A stretch of DNA of 64,000 nt. Origin: Clavulina sp. PMI_390 (Eukaryota > Basidiomycota > Agaricomycetes > Cantharellales > Hydnaceae). The notes below the pieces were generated by a model. The model made no database searches, had not been told where the DNA came from, and was given only the letters and a program-made list of their open reading frames with translations. A program made the position numbers and the translations under genes. Location: NCBI GenBank assembly GCA_015039315.1, contig WIDE01000017.1, positions 90,181 to 154,180 on the forward strand. The letters run 5' to 3'. Below are positions 33,020 through 44,900 of the stretch, in pieces (position 1 is the first letter of the stretch; each line of letters opens with the position of its first letter).

Positions 33020-34042
33020 ATGATGAATATTTTCAGAATACTCGGTAAACCCACTCCGCTGTATGGTAACCGCATCACGGGCCACTTACACCATCACCTC
33101 TAGCGGACCTGTCGCACCTGGCCTCCATTGGCATCCTCATTCACAAAATCCACACCTCGCGCTCATGTCGAGGCACGTCTTCTGGCCTGGCACCCGTATA
33201 TGCTCGCAGCACCATGTTGACGTTCTATTTCTCCTGTACAGGCATATCGTTCAAAACACAGGCGCTTTACGTCGCCGTGTTCGTGACCCGATACCTCGAC
33301 CTTTTCGCGGGCGAATGGGTCTCGCTCTACAACACCGTCATGAAGCTCTTCTTCATCGGTAGCAGTGCTTATATCCTCTATCTTATGAAAGTCCAGTTCA
33401 AGTGAGTTTGACCGCCTTTGACGTCACGCCTGCACCCTCCACGTCGACAGGGAACGCAACGTCACACCCTTGACGCTGACGGTGAATCATCCGCACCTAG
33501 GCCGACGAACGACCCTTCCATCGACACTTTCCGCCTGGAATACGTCCTTGGCCCTTCCGCCCTCCTCGCGCTCATCTTCAACCATGGCTATACCTTTATC
33601 GAGGTTCCTTGGGCCTTCTCAATCTACCTAGAGTCCGTCGCCATTCTGCCGCAGTTGTTCATTCTCCAGCGGACAGGCGAGGCTGAGACCATCACGACAC
33701 ACTACCTGGCTGCTCTGGGCGCATACCGCGCTCTCTACATTCCCAACTGGATCTATCGGTCAGTGTCCTTTTCCCCACAATCCGCAGTCACTGTAGTGGA
33801 ACTAACTTTATCTTGGCCCTTATCCCTGGCTGTCGGTAACACGTATAGCTACTACACCGAGACCGTCGGCTTTGACCCCATCTCCTTTGTTGCTGGGATA
33901 GTGCAGACTGCTCTCTACATCGACTTCTTCTACGTATACTTCACAAGGTTTGTCAGCGCCAACTTTTCTCCTTATTACGTCCTTCTAACGAGTTGCACAC
34001 GTTAGGGTACTACAAGGAGAGAAATTCGAGTTGCCCGCATGA
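33020..34042 (+). CDS. ERD2: ER lumen protein-retaining (KDEL/HDEL) receptor Erd2
   Basis: Six exons (33020-33044, 33104-33172, 33242-33401, 33501-33758, 33849-33947, 34006-34042) give 215 aa, the usual family length. Motifs: MMNIFRILADLSHLASIGILI, RSCRGISFKTQALY, VFVTRYLDLF, SLYNTVMK, TFRLEYVLGP, AFSIYLESVAILPQLF, GEAETITTHYLAALGAYRALYIPNW, and the C-terminus LQGEKFELPA. It retrieves escaped ER proteins from the Golgi via seven membrane segments. Intron 33173-33241 begins with GC (cgag|gcacgt). Its removal restores RSCRGISFKTQ exactly, as in the family; retained, it would add 23 residues without a stop. Confidence 0.93.
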
Positions 34043-34474
34043 AGAGGCTTCCATTGTATTGCGCTGTCGTATGTATGTCGACCAGGTGTATGGAGTTCGA
34101 GCCCACAGTTGGGCTGGCTGGAACCTCGTGGCATTATTTCGTTCGGTCCCAATGCTACTGGTGATTCATCTTATCATCGACTTTTCCATCCGCCTGTTTG
34201 ACGTTCGTATGTGTGTGCAAGTGTGTGTGTGAATCCATTCTTAAATGCAGCGTGCAGTGTATTTGTGTGGTTGAGCCTCCCTATACTCTTTTAATGCTAA
34301 TGACTTTATTCCTGCTGAGTGATTTCATGCGTGCTACATGGACTGTACCAGAATTTGAATTAACCAACCACCTCTGCTTCAATCCATTCTGCTCATGTCT
34401 CGCCTTCACTGTTCAGCTAGCCCATCCCATCCTCAACGATCCAGCCAACAACGCCACCGCCATACCCCGAGCCG
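34043..34474. other. convergent intergenic, no gene seen
   Basis: 3' flanks of ERD2 and the minus-strand cNMP-domain gene. A GT-rich stretch (tgtgtgcaagtgtgtgtg) lies near 34212. Nothing else is visible. Confidence 0.5.
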
Positions 34475-36403
34475 CTAGTACATCGCAGAAGGTGACTCTG
34501 CCGCTACAAGCCTGACCAATCCTCCTAAATGCGCGATGAGCTGCGGGAAATCGTGCACGTTGATCATCATGAGACGTAGTGGCGGCAAGTCTGTAGACGG
34601 AGAAGCGCGAAAACCCATATGCAGCGATGAGGCGTCGATGAGCGGGTCGGATGACGTAGTTGGGGACCCAGAGTTTGATGAGGTGGGGAGTGCACTAGAC
34701 GAATCCAAGAGCCATAGCTGTTCTGTGGGGCGGAAGGGGGAAGGTAAGCAAATTCTGACAGATATCCCAGGGTTGGGTGGAGGTGTGTAATGGCAGCTTA
34801 CCTCCAAAGTAACTGCCTTTGCGGAACTTCTTCAGCACCTCGACTGCATTAGCGCCTTCACTGTCGTCATTCTCTCCGTGGCCCTCCGTTTCAGTGTTAC
34901 GTAGCATGGCACCAGCTCTGCTGACAAAACCCTCCGCGACGCCCTCCAAGACCACAAACAGCTCGCTCCCTATTTCCATTCCCAAGTCAGCAGCGAGGTT
35001 CTCATCCATATCTGCTCCAGTTCCAGCAAAAACATGAGCACCACAAACGATACTCTCTCCAGGTTTATAGACCTTCTCGCGCAACAGTCCTTTGTCGGGG
35101 TCATCAAGTGCCACACCTCCCGCCATAATCTGCAGCTCATCGCGCTCTGACGCGGTCATAGATTGCAAAAAAGGAAGGAAGGTGAGGAAGGTTTGGATTG
35201 AGGAGCGGAAGACCTGCACTGGATCGCCATGTTCTAATCCCTCCAAGACATTTTCAGCATGTTGCACTCCAGTCGCAGTGTTCTCCAGATGGCTGAGGGT
35301 GTCTGAGCGGGTCGACAATGGAACGCTGTGGCCCCATGATTCGTCGAAGGATACTGCAGGAGCCGCTTTCAACCCCTCCTGAGCTGCTGATGACACTGAC
35401 ACGGAAAGCCTCCCAATAGTCTCTGATAGTACGCTAACACCCTCCGTTGTATCGAAAGACTCGTTGCTATTTATGCGTCCGTCAGTGTCCAAGTGCTTGC
35501 TGACGGTGTATGAATCATCAAGGCTAGTGGTCGACATTGCAGACAAGCTGTTGGTGGATTCGTATGGAACAACGATCTGGGAAAGCGTGGAAAGGCTAGA
35601 ATGGAGGGAATCCTGAGGCGGTAGCGTAGCATGTTGTCGAGAGCTGCCAGCAAGAGGGAGAAGAAGACCATTAGGGGGCATATCTGTCAGAGGGGCCAGT
35701 CCGTTCTGCGCGAACACTTTCGTGTCCCAGTCTTTGAAGGGGCCGTCTAGAGCAGTGTCCGTGGCTGAGTGGAGTAAAGCGGAAGGTTCAATTATCAGAT
35801 GCGCAGCGTTGGCTGCAGTGTCTTGTTCCTGGCTGTAGGGTTCCATTCTGGAGTCCGAGGCATAGTAGAGGATATTGCCATCCCTCGAGACGCCCATAGA
35901 GCTCAGTTCTACTCCGTACGCAGCGGCGATTGCTGAAGAAGAATGGAGAGAATTGCGGTGCGAAACAACAGGCTGAGTATTGTCGAACGGTGCGGCCATG
36001 GTGGTCGCGTCTGTACCTGAGAGCTCATCTGAATCAACCCCAGCCCCAAGTTCCGCCGTTTCTTTGTAGTCTTCAGGGAGGTCTTCAGCACTGAGAGAAA
36101 TTTGGATCCCAACTGAGTTGAATGAACGCGACAAAGGAGAGCAATTGCTTGTTCCTGGGCTTGCATCTACACCCGTAGTATGTCAACGAAGTTCGCGATC
36201 CTGACCGAGCGGCTCACAGTGAACTTACTGGGACTATAGCCCTCAACACCTATAGTTGCGTCCATGAGGTTTTCGGCCAAGTTGATGCTGGTATGGTTCT
36301 GATGGACCGTTGAGAGAAATGCTGAGAAATGGTCGGAACTGTGGGCTCGCAGTGAGCCGTTGAACGTGTTCGGCTCCACCATCTTGAAGCACAAACATCT
36401 CAT
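34475..36403 (-). CDS. Protein with one cyclic-nucleotide-binding-like domain and disordered N-terminus
   Basis: Three exons (36403-36229, 36166-34802, 34722-34475) give 595 aa. Residues 60-360 are Ser/Asp-rich and disordered. Near residue 390 a cNMP-like beta roll is visible: FLPFLQSMTASERDELQ, VYKPGESIV, SELFVVLEGVAEGFVSRAG, VLKKFRKGSYFGEQLWLL. The last segment matches the G-S-Y-F-G-E of phosphate-binding cassettes, but the usual R-A pair is not evident, and there is an insertion between strands. It is therefore probably a degenerate CNB module. The tail (LMMINVHDFPQLIAHLGGLVRLV) is not recognised. It lies about 6.4 kb from the PKA catalytic subunit gene but lacks the docking domain and second CNB of a PKA regulatory subunit. 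Start ATG 36403; 36382 is an alternative. Confidence 0.7.
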
Positions 36404-36605
36404 AGCTGAGACTCTCAGGAGCGACTAGACATTATGAAAAAGATAGAGATCACTAGAGGTATTCTAATATCACTGTACAGAATGCATGTGTCCATGTGAC
36501 CGGACTGATGTAACAAATTACAGAGCTTGCACCATCGTGCGCTCATTAATATACAATACCCCCTTCCTCAAAGCCACTCATCGGGTATAATGCTTATCAA
36601 CTGAC

Positions 36606-38379
36606 TCATTCGGAGTACGTGTCGATGTTGGATGCATTCACCGCGTCAATCACCCGTTTCACACGTTCGTAGACGGCAAAGACAATAGCCTGGCCGGGTG
36701 CGACACGCAGGATCCGTGGAGTGATACCCTTGTAGAAGGAGCGGAAGCCTGGAGGATACGAAAGAGCATACGATCGTTAGTAAAGGAGTAGGACCTAGTT
36801 GATCGACAAGCACGCACCCTCTTGCTTCCACATATCGCCTGCAATGCTAGCAATACGCTTGACCGCCGAATCCCCTGGATTCGCCTTGCTCTTCTGCAGA
36901 CCTGTGAACAGACCGTTCAATCATCCGCGGATAGTCGGGGCAGGAGGGCTTTAGTCTTACGAGTCTTGATAGTGTCGATCGGGGCATTCGTGAGAGGTCC
37001 GCAGGCACCACTGATCAGTCCAATAGCCATAGTCTGGTACGAAGGCAGCATATCGAGCTCAGGTTGCATCCTATGAGCGAACTTCTTGATCTCCTGGTAT
37101 GCAGTAAAGTTCGCGCCTGGTAGGGAGCAATGTGTTAGTGCATTTTAGCAATGTTGGAACAATCAGTCGCATCCAAATTCTACGAACCTTGATTCGTAGC
37201 CTGTCTGAGAGCAGTCAAGGTCACTCCTCGATACAGCGCGCCCGGACCTTCCTCAGTGATGATCCTGTATACCGCATGTGCCGCATTACGGTATTGTGGG
37301 ACCTCCAATGGATCCGCGAGGGAGTGAGATTGTGCCTGCAGCCGAATCTTGACGACCTCCATGGGAGTGACCACCAGGACAGCCTCAGTCGTACCCGCTC
37401 CGAGACCAGCTATAGTCGCAAATCATCGCAGCGCAGGTCAGCAAGTATTGGTGGAGGTCGTCGTGGGAGCCGAGCAGATCGAGGCGGAGGAAAGAAAGAA
37501 CGGGGGAATGTATAGAAGTCGGGGCGCGAAATTTTCGAGGAGGCGACGCCAATTCAAAGGAGCGGGTGGTTTAGGGTGACAATGCCGTAGAGACGAAATA
37601 TTCGTGAAATAGCATCGAATGGTCATCGAGCCACCCCATCGAATACAGGAAATTTGTTGAGCATAAACCCCGCGTGAAGAAGGCAACGCCGCATTCAAGA
37701 GCATACACTGTCAGAGTCGGATGCGTCTCGTAACTTTTTGGTAGAACAGCCTGCTCACAAAGGAAGATTCCACCAAGACTGGTCTTCCCAGTTTCCTTAT
37801 CGGCAAGCGCATTCTTGTAGGCCTCGAATGACGCGAACCGAATGGCCATCTTGGGGATAATACCTGAGAGTACTGCACCAAGACCCTTGTAAAGGGCAAG
37901 AGGGGTTTCGCGCTGAACAATCTGAGCACCAGTGGCTAGGAAACCGCGGGGTTTAGTCTAGTGATTGGCGATACAGCAAGATTTCGTAGCATGATATTCC
38001 CCGGTTGGTGTCGAGTGATATAAGGTGTCGAAGAGAAATCCCAGCTCGCGGGTCAGCTATAATCATCAATCTCACATTAGGACGAAAAGAACGCACCCCT
38101 GGAACCCGCCCGGACCTTGAGAGCTGCATTCGAACCTTGATGGTGTCTAACGGTTGACAAGTTATCGCCTCTGCCATACCCGCAATACCACCAGCGATCT
38201 AGAGACAGTAGGTGAATCGACCGATAACATTGTCGTTTGAAGTGTGCCCAACATGGATTGAGAGATGGAGTGAGTAAGAGAGCTGTTCGGTGACATGAAT
38301 GCGGGGGACAGAAGTGACTCACAAGCTGGGTGGAGAAGGAGACTGGCGGTTTGCCATCACCATTGCCGTTCTTGGACAT
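36606..38379 (-). CDS. SFC1: Mitochondrial succinate-fumarate carrier Sfc1/Acr1-like
   Basis: Seven exons (38379-38323, 38198-38097, 37957-37759, 37409-37188, 37116-36961, 36901-36818, 36748-36606) give 320 aa. The three mitochondrial-carrier signatures are PLDTIKVRMQ, PMEVVKIRLQAQ and PIDTIKTRLQK, with the repeats ending in Ser-Thr/Lys-rich matrix loops. Flanking text (TKPRGFLATGAQIVQRETPL, GGIPKMAIRF-like, GVTLTALRQATNQGANFTAY, LISGACGPLTNAPIDT, YKGITPRILRVAPGQA) fits the succinate-fumarate carrier rather than the ADP/ATP or citrate carriers. It exchanges cytosolic succinate for matrix fumarate in the inner membrane, needed on C2 carbon sources. It is co-directional with the cNMP gene, separated by about 200 bp. 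Confidence 0.9.
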
Positions 38380-39751
38380 CCTGTGGGCTCGGTAAGGGGT
38401 GGGCGGGGAGGGTGTGGTGGTGGAAGGGAGTGCAGGTGTAAAGAAGGGAATAAGAAGGTCCGGTAAAGGAGTAAAGAAAGTGGATAGCAGTCATCTGGCA
38501 GTTCCAAAACATCACATGTTTTCTGTGGCCCTCAGATCGCAATGGGCAAGTGCAATTACCGGTCACAGCCACCGAGAGCGGGGTCGGCCGTTACATGTCA
38601 CAGGCGTAACATTTGCGTCATTCCGGTTTTCCCCTATGCTCGGCCGTTCCGCGGCTTCTTGGAGAGGCTAACATCCGTGTGTATAGGGGCTATGCGTAGC
38701 GTTGCCCGTAACCTATCGTGATACTACATGCAAAAAGTAACTAGAACTATTTACGGTGCTATCGGATCTTCCACCTTTCCCCTTGGTGTTTTCACAGTCC
38801 TGGATGGTGGTCAACTTCATGCAGGGAATAATTGAAGGCCGATTCCTGGGTCCTCAGGCAGTTTCCCACCCAGGGCGTGACTGCCCAGCACGATTTAGGA
38901 CAGATTTTCGGATCAATTCAAATGAATCCCCCCCACGATAGCCTAGCAGGGATGAGGCGGGTTCATTCCCTCCACACTTTCCAACAACGGAACATTGTTT
39001 CCCCCGCCTCATTTAACCTAGTCCAGGGATGAGGATCTGCGCCACTGGATGCAAAAGCTACGAGTGAGAAGTGAGCCTGAGCGTGGCTCGAAAGGATGAA
39101 TGGCGAGCCGAAAGCCTCGTGATCACCACGAGGATCGATGGTCTGCTGTTGATCGCTTGTCGCTTGTGAATCTGGGCATATTCACCGGCTCAGAGGTTTC
39201 TGTCAACAAGGATCCGAGGAAGCTGATCGCCTATCGATGATAGCTTTAAGATTCAGCTTGGTAGAAAGAGCTGCCACGGTGCTAGAGTTACGCCTGACAG
39301 CCCTGGCGTGGATCATGACTCCGAAGGAGGCGCTTGCGCCACTGCAATGTTCTAGCCCTTACCGCAACCTGCGGGGAACTAATGGTACTGCAAGGTTAAC
39401 GACTTGCGGGTCCGACAGAGAAGATAGAGGAGCTTATGCGTGAAGAACAGTGTGCAGGAACCACAAAGTGTCAATCAAATGAAATCGACAATCCACTCCA
39501 ACCAATGCAGCAGCCAGACAAAAAGAGAGCACCATCCAGGTCATACGATTGCCGCAATCATGGATAGCAGATAGATTCTTGCAGCGGGAACTCTATTGTG
39601 ATCTCGAATCTTGCATCATGCGATATCAGCGAGGATGTATTTTTGTGGAAAATCACAGAAGCTGCGCCAAGCAACATTAAACAGAGCAAAGCAGCTATAT
39701 TCCCCTCGCTCCCGCCAGTCGACCCACTCTCCGGCTCGACGCCTGGATACG
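38380..39751. other. intergenic, divergent promoters, no gene seen
   Basis: 1.37 kb between SFC1 (minus) and the homeodomain gene (plus). A gatgaggcggg at 38950 and cccgcctcat at 39003 form an imperfect 10-bp inverted repeat, and cagggatgagg occurs twice (near 38947 and 39024). No other feature. Confidence 0.5.
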
Positions 39752-41221
39752 ATGTCCGACGAAATGGCGTCAAATGAAGCATCGACCTCGTCGAAACCTG
39801 TTCAGAGACGATTGACTCGGGACGTCGCTGTCCAGCTTGAAGGTACCGCCGCTACTTGCGATTAACCCATACCCTATCCCGCGTGTGCTCAATCATCGCC
39901 GACGTTACTGCAGAGCTGTACAAGACTCAGCCAAGGCCTACAACGGCTGAGTGCGAGAAACTCGCTGTCAAGTTTGACCATCCTGCGGACAAAAGTGAAT
40001 GCCGCTTTTCCTTCCACCCGCCCGTGAGCCAAAACACTGAGACGTCTAGCCCCATCTAGTTAAATCCTGGTTTGCCAATCGGAGGCAAAGACAGAGGAAA
40101 CAGGACAAGGAACGAGAAGTAGCTTCTCGAGCAGCCCCAGGTATGATCATCTTTTGTCGCGAGCTCCGTGATATGAACCGTTACCCCCTTACAACAGGTC
40201 CACTTACTCCGGAGGAAGAGCAGAGAATGAAGGGTAAACAGACAGCGGACGGCCTGGGTATGAGAAGTAAGTCTCCTTTCGTTTTATCTCCAACATCGAC
40301 GAGATCTAACTGTTACTTGCATTCCTGCTGGTAGTATGTCAGCCTTGGCTAACAGAAAGTCTACTTGAACGTCTTCAGGATGTCTATAGCATGGATCAAG
40401 AGGCCGACGCCGGTAGTCTTGCCGACTATATTGAACTCTGCAACATTGCTGGCGTCGATAGAGAGAAAGCGGAGCAGTTTGCAAGGTGGCGGACGATGCC
40501 TCGCACCAGGGCGTTGTATGGAGAAGAGCCGATGCACACGCCCACACGAGGTTCTGCTGGTCCACCGGCCACTGGATCTACGTCTGCTCCACAAACAAGG
40601 CACTCATCTGCTCAAACACCCCCGCCGCCAACTGCTGGAATCTCACCATCTAGAGAGCCTCCTCCCTTGATGATGGAACGGCGCTCTCATCTCCCTACCC
40701 CTTCTTCTTCAAGCCCATCACCTCGTTATATTGCCGTTCAGCTCAAAAACGAGCCTCCATCGTCACCTGTTTCTCCACAGCTTCATTCTCCTAGCTTCAA
40801 CATCCCTCATCCACCTCTCCCTGCAACCGGCTCGCCAGGTGGCGTCGGTCTATTTCAACCCCCTGCTACGCTTCCATCCCATCCAAAGGCACCTGAAATG
40901 CCCACTTCGCCAGTGGTTACTCCTTCGACTGTCCCTTCCCCTATGACCCAGCAACGATCGAGTATTGCTTCCCCCTCTCTTTCTCCGAGCACTCGGTTTG
41001 AGCGCATGACAATCACCCCCAGTGCCCCGCCGAGCCTTCGAGAATATATGCGATCCCACTACCCGACTCGCGCAGCATTTATCCGTGCCGTGTCTGGGGT
41101 AGGACAGGGTGAACAAGGAGGTTTCGAGCGAACAATCAAGCTATTTGAACGGTCAGGAGAGGATGCACGGAAGAGGCTGGAGAAATTAAGACGACTCCGA
41201 GAAGGTGCAACAGACCCATAG
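39752..41221 (+). CDS. Homeodomain transcription factor
   Basis: Five exons (39752-39842, 39914-39994, 40060-40140, 40198-40266, 40335-41221) give 402 aa. The homeodomain spans about residues 14-73: QRRLTRDVAVQLEELYKTQP, then PTTAECEKLAVKFDHPADK, then recognition helix IKSWFANRRQRQRK with Asn64 and Arg66 in place of the canonical Asn51/Arg53. The distance from the helix-1 Leu to the Trp is 32 residues, so it is a typical (non-TALE) 60-residue domain. The rest is Pro/Ser-rich with no second domain. Only one homeodomain gene is present and none of the usual mating-locus flanking genes is seen, so it is not the HD1/HD2 mating locus as far as this window shows. Confidence 0.85.
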
Positions 41222-41937
41222 TTGTCCACCTGATTTGTTGTTGCACGTCTCCTGTCTCATGTGTCTTGCCACGTGCCTACGATTTGATGCACGTCGCACT
41301 TCCTCATATAACTTATTCACATCTTGATCGCATTCCATCCTCTCGTTCTTGGCCTCCCTTGTATATTCGTTCTTTTCATTCTTTGTCGTTTATTTGCCTC
41401 CATGCGTGCCGTCCCTACTAGTAGTACTTTCCCTATGATGAGCTTGTCTTTATTGTATAAACTAGTCTAGCCGTTCCACATCTTGCAGCCTGCTTTTCGC
41501 TCCTGTTTCCTTACCAAAATACACATACAGCTCCTTGGTCCAGCTCCAATATATGTTGTCTAATCGCCCCGCCGGGTTCTTCGTTGCCGAGTCAGAGGGA
41601 AAGGGCGCTCCAGCCCCTCCCGCCGCTGCTCCGTGTTGCCGCATTCAGTCGAGTTCAATTAGGCGCCGTGTGGACAGCCAAAGATGAGCGACGGCTTGTT
41701 TTGCCCAAACCAACGCAATCTCCTGCATCTGCACTCGCCGAAAGCCTGGCACACTCGGTCGTGGCAGCGCCGGCAGTCTAGGCCCTGACGTCTGCATTTC
41801 GAAACTCGCTGGCTCGTGTAGAACTCGTCGAGAAAAACGGCGAAACGTCGTCCCGGATAGTGCTTGTTTGGCCGTGGACGTGTTAAGTCTCAGAAAGCTG
41901 GTGTGCTGGATACTGGTCTCTGCGGACCGCCGCGACG
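41222..41937. other. intergenic, possible small minus-strand gene
   Basis: Two short minus-strand ORFs abut: 41797-41645 (MQTSGPRLPALPRPSVPGF...) and 41644-41462 (MRQHGAAAGGAGAPF...RLDNIYWSWTKELYVYFG). They could be one small spliced protein divergent from SWR1, but I found no convincing intron and no family match. Nothing else is seen. Confidence 0.3.
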
Positions 41938-44900
41938 ATGGCGGACGCGCAGGGTGGAGGCGGTAGGCGACGTGGATTGAGTTTCGTAGGCGTCGAAGCC
42001 TCTGCGCCAATTGCAGGAGGTCGAGACATGGATGACGCGATGCGAGAACGCGTCGCCGCGCGCCGCGAAGAACTTTTGTCAGAGAAGCGGACACAGCTTG
42101 CTAAGCTTGTTGAGGAACACGATGATGCTGTGAGTCAGTGGGTTGGGTTGACATTTGGGATAGGAGGCTGATCGCGAGTCGGACTGATCCATCTGCAGGT
42201 CCGAGAACTGTTCCATCTGGACCGATTTGTTTCTCTCGTTTCTTTTAATCCAGAGGTAATATATTCTGCTGATCTCTTAATTCCTTGACTGATATAAAAG
42301 GGCGTTTTCATTATTATAGGAAGCAAAAAAGGACACCAGCCAAGTGTTCGAGACGGTGCGCGGTGCTGGATGGCTCATGGGCGTCATTTCCCATCAAGGC
42401 TCACATCTCCTTTACGTATAGTTCCGTGCTCGTTTCGACCTCTTCCGGCTTGCTGCAGCTCCCGTAGCCCCTGCTGGCGTGAAAGAACGCCGCACAACTC
42501 GCGGTGCCGTCGACAATCTCCGTCAGCAACTCGGTGGCCCACCCCAATCTCCCTCAGTCTCATCCTCTAAACCCACTGAATCCAAAGCTGGACCTTCCAC
42601 AGTCTCTGGGAAAGGCCGCGGTCGTGGTCGTCGCGCTTCAACTTCCTCTCTCCATGCCCACTTTGCAATTCCGGACGATGACTCTGGCGAACCTTCCAAT
42701 GATGCTCTTGATTCCACACCTGCCCCTTCTCTTCCCCCAAGTTCAAGAGGCTCGGCGCGTGGGCGTGGAAGAGGGAGGGCTCGGGTATCTATGTCTGCTG
42801 CATCGACTTCTGCTACGACTCTTGACACGGTTTCAGCCGAGGAGTCTGGCCCTGACATTGAGAGTGAAGATGAGATACCAAACCACCACTCTACCCACGC
42901 CACAAACGGTCATTCTTCAAGCCAAGGGAAACCGACGGGTCGTGGAAAAAGTACGATCAAGCCCACAAAGTCTCTCTCCAGCCGTGGAAAGGGCAAGGGT
43001 CGTGCAGTTGCGAACCACCACGAAGAGGAAGAGGTTGATGAACTTGAAGAAGACGATCCACTACTTCTTGTCCCATCTGCGTCCTCTTCTCGCGGACGAG
43101 GTCGAGGACGGGGTAAGGCGACTCGAGGAGGCCCTCGTAAATCACTCCCCAACCTCAACACGCTCACTATCAATGATGACGACGAAGACGAATTCGACCG
43201 TATACCTCCTTCGTCTACCTCCGTCCGTGCGCGAGGGAATGCTCGAGGTCGAGGAAGGGGTCGAGGTGCTCGTGCGTCGCTCCCCACAAGAAGCGAAGAT
43301 CTTGAAGAGGTCGAGATTGATTTGGAGAGCCAGGACGAAGAAGACATCCCTTCTAGCGATAATGAACCCGGACCCTCAACCACTCGTGGCTCTGGCCGTG
43401 GAAGAGGGAGGGGTAGAGGGCGAGGGGCTGCTGGGCGGTGGAAAGGTTGGGTTGTTGTCGCTGAAGGGGATACAGCAGACCCGGATGCTACCCCACCAAC
43501 ATTCACCAATGGGCACACTTCTGAGGACGAAACTTCTGGTTCTCCCTCCCGCAACACTCGACCTCGAACTAAGAAACCTCCCACCGAAACTCCTACCCGT
43601 CCACTCAAACGAATCAAGCTCATACACAAAGTCCCCGACCCCACGTACACCCACCATCAACAAATACCCGATCGAAAGAAGCTGGAATACCCAACCAAGA
43701 TCCCCGAACTGCTCAGATCATATTATCGCTTAGAGGATGACGGTAGCGAAATGAAACTCGAAGAGCTCGAAGCTCTCGCTGCTAAAGAAGGGGAAACATT
43801 TGCTCGCTTTACACGTCTACGCCTCGAGGGTCGCCTTAACGGCCCCATACAAGGGCCCGTGAAGAAGCAAATTCTCCCACAGCGTCAACTTGACGCCTGG
43901 GATGAGCTTCTGGAGCGGATTCCTGTGCAGGCCAAAATAGTCAAGGCGTGGGGAAATGCTCGAGATGCCCAGATCAAAAAGGTCGTCAAAGTTATGACCA
44001 CTCATTGGACTATGGTGGCAGGAGCTGAGGAGAGAGCAGCAAAAGCGGAGGAGAAGAGAGCAAAGGATCTCTCGAGGGCTACGCTCAAGATCGTCAAGGA
44101 GCACTGGAAAAACGCTATCCGAGTTCGTCCTGCTACTTTCGTCTCATTCCTTAGTGCTTCTTAGCTAACCTATTTATTTATTTATTCCATTTTTTTTTTT
44201 GTAATTCAGGTCGTTCGACAAAAGAAACTGGACGAAGCTAAAGCTGAGCAGGCTAGACTTGGCAAAGAGCACTTTGATGCTATCATTGAGCACTCTGCCC
44301 AAGCTCTGCAAGCCCAACGTAACGTCGGCCTTCGAGATTCTCACTCTGTTTCATCTGCCCATGACTCGGATACCCCTTCGGAGGAGTCTGACGATGACGA
44401 TGATGACGAAGAAGACGACGAATCTGAAGAAGATCAGCCAGATGAGGACGATGATGAGCTCGATGACAGAGAGATTACCCTAGATGGTCTCCTCGAAGTC
44501 AAAGATTCCGACGACGAGGACGAGGAAGCAATCGTAGTGGCTTCGCCGCCTCCAATGTCTGAATCTCTCCTTACCGATGCATCAGTGACTCCTTCCGAAA
44601 GTCGACGTTCGCTGTCGATAGATGAGGACACCCCGCTTCCCCCTCCTGCAAAACGTCGCCGTGTGTCTTTCAAGCTCGATGATGATGCCCACCCCACAAC
44701 AGATACCGACGCTGGAGACACTCCAGAGGCTGCTCCTGAGCTTTCCCACTCACCTTCACCGCCCACTGCCACCAACGGAAACCAGAATGGAACCCATCTC
44801 GATGACTCGAGCCCATCAGCCCTTTCGCCTGCACCCACTCCCCCCACTGATGACGCGACTTCTATGCACCCGCGGAAGCGGAAACGTGTCAATGGAGCTG

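Noticed and set aside
34090..34130. tRNA-like T-loop (gttcgagccc)
   Set aside because: No acceptor stem, D arm or anticodon arm can be folded around it.
34475..36403. PKA regulatory subunit
   Set aside because: There is one degenerate CNB-like domain, no docking domain and no second CNB.
39752..41221. Mating-type HD locus
   Set aside because: Only one homeodomain gene is present, with no divergent partner or usual flanking gene in the window.
42910..43650. 246-codon minus-strand ORF
   Set aside because: Shadow of the repetitive SWR1 N-terminus.
42504..43733. Long overlapping ORF in a second frame of the SWR1 exon
   Set aside because: It arises from low-complexity codons read out of frame; the true frame carries the RGR tracts and continues to the ATPase.
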